12,256 nucleotides of DNA from assembly GCA_031280545.1 (NCBI GenBank), contig JAITGP010000012.1:1-12256 (forward strand). Direction: 5' to 3'. The translations under genes were made by a program, and so were the position numbers. Below, one piece after another: positions 1 to 5,352 of this stretch (positions are counted from its first letter, which is position 1; every line of letters begins with the position of its first letter). The notes under the pieces were generated by a model, which ran no database searches, was not told where the DNA came from, and saw only the letters and a program-made list of their open reading frames with translations. The DNA comes from Candidatus Peribacteria bacterium (GTDB lineage: Bacteria; Patescibacteria; JAEDAM01; Absconditabacterales; Absconditicoccaceae).

Positions 1-671
1 GTTTAGTTCGTATATAAGATTTCTACTTTTGTAGATATCTGTTCCTGATTCTTGGGATCATGCTGTTTAGTTCGTATATAAGATTTCTACTTTTGTAGAT
101 ACCCAATGCAGAAAAAGAAATATCAAGTTTAGTTCGTATATAAGATTTCTACTTTTGTAGATAAAGAAACAGTACAATGAATAAGTACCAAGTTTAGTTC
201 GTATATAAGATTTCTACTTTTGTAGATACTCAGTGTAGAAAAAGAAATATCAAGTGTTTAGTTCGTATATAAGATTTCTACTTTTGTAGATAGACGTTGC
301 TCGTGATGTCTGGGATTGTTTAGTTCGTATATAAGATTTCTACTTTTGTAGATAAAGAAAGAGCACAATAAATAAGTACCGTTTAGTTCGTATATAAGAT
401 TTCTACTTTTGTAGATTATCTCGTGCATCTTCCTAAGATGGATGTTTAGTTCGTATATAAGATTTCTACTTTTGTAGATCTGATTGGACTGGGAATATAG
501 TTTGAGATGTTTAGTTCGTATATAAGATTTCTACTTTTGTAGATCTGATACTATTTTATGAGCAACGGTACTTGTTTAGTTCGTATATAAGATTTCTACT
601 TTTGTAGATTAGTCAGTTTTCGCTAAACATAGTAGGTTTAGTTCGTATATAAGATTTCTACTTTTGTAGAT
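1..671 (+). CRISPR. Type V-A (Cas12a) CRISPR array, 11 repeats and 10 spacers
   Basis: Eleven copies of a 36-base repeat start at 1, 65, 127, 192, 256, 318, 381, 444, 509, 574 and 636, and all look identical. The repeat begins GTTTAGTTCG and ends TTTCTACTTTTGTAGAT. The 3' part gives the Cas12a crRNA pseudoknot hairpin, a 5-base-pair stem TCTAC/GTAGA with loop TTTT, so transcription and crRNA polarity are on the + strand. The ten spacers are 28, 26, 29, 28, 26, 27, 27, 29, 29 and 26 bases long. The window starts on the first base of a repeat, so the leader, more spacers and cas12a/cas1/cas2/cas4 may lie to the left. The last repeat (636-671) is not degenerate. Spacers 2 and 4, and spacers 3 and 6, are near-copies of each other. 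Type V-A systems need no tracrRNA, and none is seen. Confidence 0.97.
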
Positions 672-794
672 ATCTTCTTTACTAAAAAATGAGGGTTTTC
701 CCGAAAGCTGGTTTTTCACAGCGTCCTCAGTCGCAGACTCTCACTCATCCACAATATACTCATTTTTCTCCAGAAACGAAAAGGTTTACGACGA
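672..794. other. Flank between CRISPR array and terminator, with an unexplained open frame
   Basis: This 123-base stretch separates the last repeat from the shared terminator and holds no recognised gene. On the minus strand it is open from just after a TAA at about 786-788, through the last repeat, to a TAA in spacer 10. If TGA is Gly, that frame includes the plausible-looking peptide ESATEDAVKNQLSGKPSFF. The only candidate start is a GTG, there is no Shine-Dalgarno sequence, and I recognise no family. It could be a gene remnant, the trailer of the array transcript, or chance. Confidence 0.3.
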
Positions 795-828
795 AAAAAG
801 CTGGTAGAGAATTCTCTACCAGCTTTTT
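795..828. terminator. Bidirectional intrinsic terminator (perfect palindrome)
   Basis: This is a perfect 34-base palindrome centred on GAATTC. The arms are AAAAAGCTGGTAGAGA and its complement. The A/T ends give a U-run in both directions: TTTTTT on the minus strand, and TTTTT followed by further T-rich sequence on the + strand. It lies between the CRISPR array, transcribed rightward, and the minus-strand operon, transcribed leftward. It can therefore end both convergent transcripts. Confidence 0.9.
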
Positions 829-841
829 CATTTTAGATTTT

Positions 842-1231
842 TTATAAGAGGTGTAATTCTTGCATAATAGGAGTTATTACTTTCCTCAAAGAAGGATAGA
901 ACATCTCCATGGTTTCATATGCAGAAAGTTGCTTGTCCGCTTTCATAAACTTCGCAGATTCCCAATCGACGATCATTTGGATATAATCCTTCTTATTCTT
1001 GATAATAGGATTATGTACATGATGTCTACTCCATCTTCGATGGATCCTTTGGACCTCTTTAATACTCAACCAAGGCAGAAGGTACAACACTAGTTTATCT
1101 CTATCATGAAGATAGCCTCGAAGAGTATTCTTTCTTGTCAGCTCCTTCCCCGTTTGAAAAAAGGCTTTTTTATGTTGCCAAGTATAGGCAAGACAGTCCC
1201 TTCTTTCTTTCTAGAATTCTTTTATTTTCAT
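842..1231 (-). CDS. Small His-rich conserved-looking protein, tentatively DUF5662-like, with in-frame TAG near its start
   Basis: The clear reading frame runs from just after a TAG (1211-1213) to TAA at 842-844. It encodes about 122 residues with the ordered motifs WQHKKAFF, LHDRDKL, HRRWSRHHVHN and YIQMIVDWESAKF. The spacing of His/Asp residues suggests a metal-binding helical protein and recalls DUF5662 (H..., LHD.SK, HH, M..DWE), but that is from memory and tentative. The only in-frame ATG (1229-1231) lies 22 bases after the PurC-like stop, as expected for the last gene of the operon, yet codon 7 is TAG. The alternatives are a nonsense mutation, a sequencing error, a non-AUG start, or initiation at the GTG at 1090, which would remove the LHD motif. 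Function unknown. Confidence 0.5.
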
Positions 1232-1253
1232 GAATTTCAATGATTTACTCGTG

Positions 1254-2072
1254 TTACTCTGTAATCAGAGTATACAACAGATTCCATTTTTTAATTACAT
1301 CTTCTGAAGAGCCTCCAGCCCTCCACACATCTTTATCCAATTCTCCTAGAGAGAGATGGCGATACCGCCCACAGTCAGGAGAAATTTCCCCAAAAACCGT
1401 TTTACCATCTTCTGAAAGAAAAAGACATAAATCATAAATGATAATATCCTTTTCCTGTAAGAAATCACTTAAGATGCCAAAGGCTCTCATCGCAGTTTTA
1501 CGAGCCTCAGCGACATCAATAAAGAGATTTGCTTGAGCATCTCCCAATACTTCATCAGCTAAAGGAGCTCCTGTAGTAGGATGTTTGAAAGGATTTCTCC
1601 AATCAAAACGAACTATTGGCTCCGGATAGGGTTGCATATCTTCGATTTTCATTCCCTTATAATAAGGGTGAGATGCTCGAACCCTAGATCCATGCATACC
1701 ATAGTACCGATGTTTAGAAGTACCGGTATGGTTAGCTTTCACCACCACTTCGATATTAGGCACGTTGTTGATAAGTCTTGTGAGCACAAATTCATCAGCA
1801 TAGTCCACATAAGAGTGATCGATACCATTTGCTTTCAATAATTCGCACAAAACCTTGGATACATGCACCCTTGGAATATTACTTCCAGGGACAATACCCG
1901 TACGATTTGAAGTAAACGAATAAATTGTTGGCTTAAAATAAATAATCCCTAAATCTTCAGTTAAGGAACGAATCTCTTTGGATTCTCCCTCTACGAATAA
2001 AGGCAGGGTTCTAAATTTCTCCAAGGTTAGCTCTTGTAAGCTCACTCCTAATTTTTCTTTAACAATATCCAT
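1254..2072 (-). CDS. PurC-like (SAICAR synthetase superfamily) ligase
   Basis: The 272-residue protein ends at TAA and starts at the ATG at 2072, 11 bases after the radical SAM stop. SAICAR synthetases use ATP to couple aspartate to a carboxylate (CAIR) in purine synthesis. Visible family features are EGESKEI (28-34, usually EGK.K.I), IIYFKPTIYSF (43-53), IEVVVKA (107-113, cf. EVVVR), GEISPDCGRYR (228-238, cf. DEISPDTCR) and KDVWRAGG (247-254). The canonical K.EFG motif is replaced by LCLFLSEDG, and the EGK lysine is Glu, so the substrate is probably not ordinary CAIR. No other purine de novo gene lies nearby; its partners are HisG-like, HAM1, kinase and radical SAM genes. PurC paralogues paired with HisG paralogues are known from pentostatin/coformycin synthesis. 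The superfamily is confident, the reaction is not. Confidence 0.8.
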   Translation of the reverse strand: MDIVKEKLGVSLQELTLEKFRTLPLFVEGESKEIRSLTEDLGIIYFKPTIYSFTSNRTGIVPGSNIPRVHVSKVLCELLKANGIDHSYVDYADEFVLTRLINNVPNIEVVVKANHTGTSKHRYYGMHGSRVRASHPYYKGMKIEDMQPYPEPIVRFDWRNPFKHPTTGAPLADEVLGDAQANLFIDVAEARKTAMRAFGILSDFLQEKDIIIYDLCLFLSEDGKTVFGEISPDCGRYRHLSLGELDKDVWRAGGSSEDVIKKWNLLYTLITE

Positions 2073-2083
2073 ATTCAGCTTTT

Positions 2084-2929
2084 TTATATTTTTAATTCGT
2101 TTTGTTGGTAGTCTGTTAGTTTACCATTGTAATAGACGATATTCGTGAGACCATACTCTTTTCGACGAGCATACATCGTAATGGGAATACCTTGCAGTAC
2201 CCACTCATACCGATCAGCGAAATCACTATATCCAGGAGCCTGAGTAAAACTCTCCGATAGGAGCTTTTCCATTTCTCCTCGTTGATCAGAGCTCACCCCA
2301 TTTTGGAGGATCCACTGACTATGGGGATTAGAGACATCACCATTATCCAAAGTGTTTACATTCAATATTTTTACGTTGACCGTTATCAAATTGGGAAAAG
2401 TCTGAATCAGAGTTTTGATATCCTCTACAATGTTTTTGTACTTTTCCTTCAAAAGCACCAGATTAAAAATAATCTTAGAGTTTCTGAAGTTTTCCAAATG
2501 ATCGTAGGGGATATATCTCAATATCTCAGCATTCTTCACGGGATCTAAATCAACCCGGGTGATTTCAAAGATGAAGTCTTTCACTACTTCCCATTTTTTT
2601 TGCTGATGAGGCTGGAAGATTTCTCCGCAGGTCTGCATCCTCGCATAATCGAACATGCTTTCATGCTTCTTATAACAGGATCTGATATAGTCCAGAGTCA
2701 TAAGCTCAATCAAAGCTGGTTCTCCGTTTCCAGAGATCGTCAAATATTCGAAACTTGCCCCTTTTGCATGCAAACGGGAGAGTTTTTCACATAAATGTCT
2801 CCAATCATGTGGTGAGCGTTTCCATTTCGTTATTTTCGCAGTACAATACGGGCAATTTGCCGGACAGGCGAAACTTTCATTGATGATCATGAAAGTTTTT
2901 AATTTTGTTTTTACATCAACTTTCTCCAT
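2084..2929 (-). CDS. Radical SAM enzyme
   Basis: This 281-residue protein has a CxxxCxxC [4Fe-4S] motif at residues 22-29 (CPANCPYC), which binds the cluster that cleaves S-adenosylmethionine. The SAM-contact strand TISGNGEPAL (64-73) is a variant of the GGE motif. The SGNGEP form occurs in COG0731-like and related radical SAM proteins. It has one radical SAM barrel and no visible auxiliary Cys-rich (SPASM) domain. The ATG at 2929 is preceded by a good AGAGG six bases upstream, one of the few clear Shine-Dalgarno sequences here. It sits 17 bases after the HAM1 gene and 11 before the PurC-like gene, so it is an operon member and probably performs a radical step on the same nucleotide. It does not resemble viperin. 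The specific reaction cannot be read from sequence. Confidence 0.88.
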   Translation of the reverse strand: MEKVDVKTKLKTFMIINESFACPANCPYCTAKITKWKRSPHDWRHLCEKLSRLHAKGASFEYLTISGNGEPALIELMTLDYIRSCYKKHESMFDYARMQTCGEIFQPHQQKKWEVVKDFIFEITRVDLDPVKNAEILRYIPYDHLENFRNSKIIFNLVLLKEKYKNIVEDIKTLIQTFPNLITVNVKILNVNTLDNGDVSNPHSQWILQNGVSSDQRGEMEKLLSESFTQAPGYSDFADRYEWVLQGIPITMYARRKEYGLTNIVYYNGKLTDYQQNELKI

Positions 2930-2946
2930 GTTTTACCTCTTTAATT

Positions 2947-3597
2947 TTACGATTCAATATTTTGGGTTAGCCACATCGCCAAGTCACTTATTGCTCTTTT
3001 ACGGTGTGAACGTAGATTTTTCCTAGCTGAATCTAATTCAGCATAGGTATTTCCAAAGGTATCATTCCCTACAAAAAGAGGATCATAGCCAAACCCATTA
3101 GTTCCTCTCAGTTCAGGAATTACATAGCCTTCTGCTCGTGAAGCGGTAGAAAAAAGAATTTTCCCATCCTTGGCTACTACAAAGCAGACTTCAAAATATG
3201 CACCTCTTTCTTCAAAAGACAGTCCTTCGATCCACGGAATCAATGCTTCATTGTTGAGTCTATCGGTTTCCGTCTTATCGGTAGAAAAGTTTTCCTCAGG
3301 TACATACTCTATTTTATATCCTTCGCCAACCTTACACGTATGAAAGCGTGCTGAATAAGCTCCAGGCAATCCACCCAATTTGGGGATAGCTAACCCAGAA
3401 TCCTCAGCAATGACATATTGTTCTGGAAAGAGTTTACTGTACTCAACACCTTTAATCTCAGCGTTTTCTTGGATTGTTTCACCGATTTCTTTTACATCAA
3501 ATGCCTCTGGCTGGAGTTCATACCCCAAGGGAGAGAGAATGGATGCGATTTCTCTAATTTTTCCGGGATTTGAAGTCCCGATTACAATTTTACTCAT
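2947..3597 (-). CDS. HAM1/RdgB-type non-canonical purine NTP pyrophosphatase
   Basis: The 216-residue protein carries all hallmarks of the ITPase family, which hydrolyses (d)ITP, XTP and related NTPs to NMP and pyrophosphate. These are TSNPGK (8-13), AEDSGL with the catalytic Asp66, LPGAYSARF (77-85), GFGYDPLF (168-175) and YAELDSARKNLRSHR (185-199, SHR base-recognition motif). About 40 residues between SARF and the FEVCF strand (roughly 86-135) make it a little longer than the usual ~200 residues. The start ATG at 3597 overlaps the kinase end by 16 bases when UGA is Gly. In a normal genome this is housekeeping sanitation. Within this operon it may instead remove pyrophosphate from a modified nucleoside triphosphate such as the HisG product, or protect the cell from one. 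That operon-specific role is inference. Confidence 0.92.
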   Translation of the reverse strand: MSKIVIGTSNPGKIREIASILSPLGYELQPEAFDVKEIGETIQENAEIKGVEYSKLFPEQYVIAEDSGLAIPKLGGLPGAYSARFHTCKVGEGYKIEYVPEENFSTDKTETDRLNNEALIPWIEGLSFEERGAYFEVCFVVAKDGKILFSTASRAEGYVIPELRGTNGFGYDPLFVGNDTFGNTYAELDSARKNLRSHRKRAISDLAMWLTQNIES

Positions 3598-3989
3598 AAA
3601 TTTTTTTTAATATACGTTAATACTCGTTCACTTAGCTCTTCCACCCCTGTATCAGAGGTGTCAAACACCACAATGCGGTAGGTTCTCGCCAACTCCAAAA
3701 ATCTCTTTCTATATTTCTTTAAATCTGTCATGGTATGATAAGGAGCCTCTAAAGAGTCTCCTCTACCAGCGATTCTTTGCTGAGAGATTTCTTCTTGGCA
3801 ATCTAAAATAATATAAAGAGTATCCGGATCAGCTTCAAAGAGATTAGAATCTGTGGCAAGGGTCAGTTGACCTCTATCACAAACTTCTAAATCATACACT
3901 CCAAAGGCTGATGCCTTTGTCTTCATACAGGCAATCAGGGAGGATTTCCCTGTTCCATCATTCCCATCGATTTCTACTTTTTTTCTCAT
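3582..3989 (-). CDS. Small thymidylate-kinase-like P-loop nucleotide kinase
   Basis: The 135-residue protein begins KKVEIDGNDGTGKSS, a Walker A loop GxxxxGKS at residues 9-16 typical of dTMP kinase/deoxynucleoside kinase folds. CDRG (37-40) corresponds to the DR(Y/x) substrate motif and RIAGRGDS (72-79) to the lid. At 135 residues it is much shorter than the ~210 of thymidylate kinase, so the substrate is uncertain. I chose the ATG at 3989 because it directly precedes the P-loop strand; an upstream ATG at 4034 would add 15 residues without family features. A TGA at 3594-3596 would stop it in the standard code; as Gly it adds GVKL before TAA. Both ends overlap neighbours by 16 bases, implying translational coupling with the HisG-like and HAM1 genes. 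A HisG-kinase pairing also occurs as a fusion in fungal Cns3. Confidence 0.82.
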
Positions 3990-4609
3990 GATTGAAAGAG
4001 TTGTTGTAGCATGAAAGGATAGTCGCTTTCGCATACATCTTTATGCGAAAATAATCTAGTAGAGGTAGTGAATAAGAGATCACGCACCTCCAAGCCATTT
4101 GCCTTGAGAGTTTCACCAGTTTCGACTATGTCGATAATGATATCAGCACCTATTTGAGGATACCCTTCCGTAGATCCTCCTGTGGGGAGAATATAATGTG
4201 GAATACCCAAATCTGTCAAATAGCGTCCTGCAACTACGTCAAATTCTGTCGCCACAATAAGTGGACGTTCCAGAGGAAAGAGGTCTTTTTCTTCCAAAAC
4301 AGAAGCTAATACCATGCGAACTTTATTCAACCCCGTGTCATAAATACTAACGAGATCACAATGGTAGTCGGTATTTTTGACGATATCTTGACCACAAAAA
4401 CCAAATTCTGCCAACTTGGAATACAATAATCCAGGTACAGCTTTAGGTTTCGCGATAAACAAGTTGCAATCATCGAAATACTTTTCCCAGTAGTACTGGC
4501 GAGTATTCGGAGGAGGTAAATTAATGCCTTTCGATTGGTACAGATCATACAATCCTTGATAGAGCCTCCCCTTGGGAAGCACGACCGTTGGTAGTCCATT
4601 TTTTTTCAT
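3974..4609 (-). CDS. HisG-like ATP phosphoribosyltransferase (short form)
   Basis: The 211-residue protein matches the catalytic core of HisG, which joins PRPP to N1 of ATP. Motifs are LPKGRL (11-16), FGFCGQDIV (69-77, cf. D.GI.G.D), PLIVATEFDVVAGRYL (116-131), GSTEGYPQIGAD (145-156) and the PRPP-binding loop DIVETGETL (160-168), followed by KANGLE. The length fits the short HisG form, which lacks the regulatory ACT-like domain and in histidine synthesis needs HisZ. Neither hisZ nor any other his gene is visible. It is the first gene of the operon. TGA at 3986-3988 reads as Gly, extending the protein by GEKK to TAG and overlapping the kinase by 16 bases. The start ATG at 4609 has no Shine-Dalgarno sequence. 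The context argues for a role outside histidine synthesis, for example in a modified purine. Confidence 0.87.
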
Positions 4610-4659
4610 TTTTTTAAAAATTTTTTATTAGTTAGTACTTTTGTTAAAGATCACACGCA

Positions 4660-4679
4660 TCAGAATTCTTTTATTCTGA
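4660..4679 (-). other. Short hairpin in the leader of the HisG operon
   Basis: TCAGAAT and ATTCTGA flank a six-base loop, about 50 bases upstream of the HisG-like ATG and just downstream of the proposed promoter. It would form a 7-base-pair stem in the 5' UTR. There is no U-run after it, so it is not an obvious terminator. A regulatory role is possible but unproven. Confidence 0.3.
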
Positions 4680-4688
4680 ACAGAAATA

Positions 4689-4719
4689 CTTATACTGATA
4701 TATATATATGTAAAGTCAA
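4689..4719 (-). promoter_or_regulatory. Candidate promoter of the HisG-PurC operon
   Basis: On the minus strand TTGACT (4719-4714) is followed after 19 bases by TATAAG (4694-4689), with AGTATA as an alternative -10 at 17 bases. The intervening sequence is a TA repeat. The same CTTGACTT context occurs in front of the candidate ncRNA and near efp, which supports its use as a -35 element. Transcription would start near 4682, leaving a leader of roughly 70 bases. Confidence 0.45.
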
Positions 4720-4736
4720 GTAAAAAGAGATGTACT

Positions 4737-4742
4737 TATAAT
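4737..4742 (+). promoter_or_regulatory. Candidate -10 element of the divergent kinase gene
   Basis: A perfect TATAAT lies about 95 bases upstream of the ATG at 4836 on the + strand. The matching -35 position holds AGTCAA, the reverse strand of the operon's TTGACT, so the -35 match is poor. If real, the divergent promoters overlap and could be co-regulated. Confidence 0.3.
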
Positions 4743-4835
4743 AAAAAGTAAAACACGAAACTTTCATTTTTTCTCTTGCCTCGCACACAAAAATCCCTAG
4801 AAAGAAATCAGATTTATTTTCTAATTTCCACTACC

Positions 4836-5351
4836 ATGACAAAAGTAATCGCATTTTCAGGGGTTCATAACACCGGTAAGACCACAGCCATAAATACGTT
4901 GAGAGACTTTCTTATCCAAGAGGGGAAATTGGTGATGGTGCTCCAAGAATCTGCTCGTCTTTTCCACAAATTCCTCCATACGGACCCCATGATGCTCCAA
5001 TCTTCCTGCAATAAAATGGAACTCAGCAGATTAGATTACCTCCACTCGCTTAAAAGCCAAAATATCTTTGACTATATCATCGTAGACAGAACGCCAAAAG
5101 ATAATATCGCGTATACCAAATTTCTCCAACAGACAGGAAAGCTGGATCCAGATTTTCTCTCAGCTGATACGGATGTTTGCCCCTACGATACGATTGTGTT
5201 TTATACGACTCCGATTCATGAAAGTCTCCGATCTGAGGAAGAACTCCTCAGGGATATCTTGCTAGAGACTATTTGAGAATACCCAACAAAAATTATTACT
5301 CTGCATAATTTTAAGGAAAACTCTCAAGAGACATTGGATATTGTAGGATAA
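4836..5351 (+). CDS. P-loop nucleotide/nucleoside kinase-like protein (NadR/AAA_28 type)
   Basis: The 171-residue protein starts MTKVIAFSGVHNTGKTT, giving Walker A GVHNTGKT at about residues 9-16. Later motifs are QESAR (~41-45) and YIIVDRTPKDNIAYTKF (~83-99), which match the E.aR and DR..D..AY motifs of AAA_28/NadR-kinase-like and deoxynucleoside-kinase-like proteins. I place the start at the ATG 4836, directly before the first beta strand; an upstream ATG at 4776 would add 20 residues without family features. In the standard code the gene ends at TGA 5274-5276. As Gly it continues with EYPTKIITLHNFKENSQ and a few more residues to TAA at 5349-5351, a plausible C-terminus. It diverges from the HisG operon and is convergent, one base apart, with the methyltransferase. 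The substrate is unknown; a nucleoside or nucleotide is likely. Confidence 0.75.
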
Positions 5352-5352
5352 C

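Noticed and set aside
417..443. Spacer 7 as a terminator-like hairpin (CATCTT/AAGATG)
   Set aside because: It is a chance 6-base-pair inverted repeat inside a spacer, with no U-run.
1..671. Self-targeting spacers against genes in this window
   Set aside because: I noticed no spacer match outside the array by eye; a full-genome search was not possible.
860..1093. Plus-strand open frame opposite the small His-rich gene, and similar antisense frames throughout
   Set aside because: They mirror real genes on the other strand, lack start signals and encode no recognisable protein.
2084..2929. Radical SAM protein as a prokaryotic viperin (antiviral ddhNTP synthase)
   Set aside because: It shares the CxxxCxxC spacing and lies beside a kinase, but lacks viperin-like sequence around the cluster and has the SGNGEP motif of other radical SAM families.
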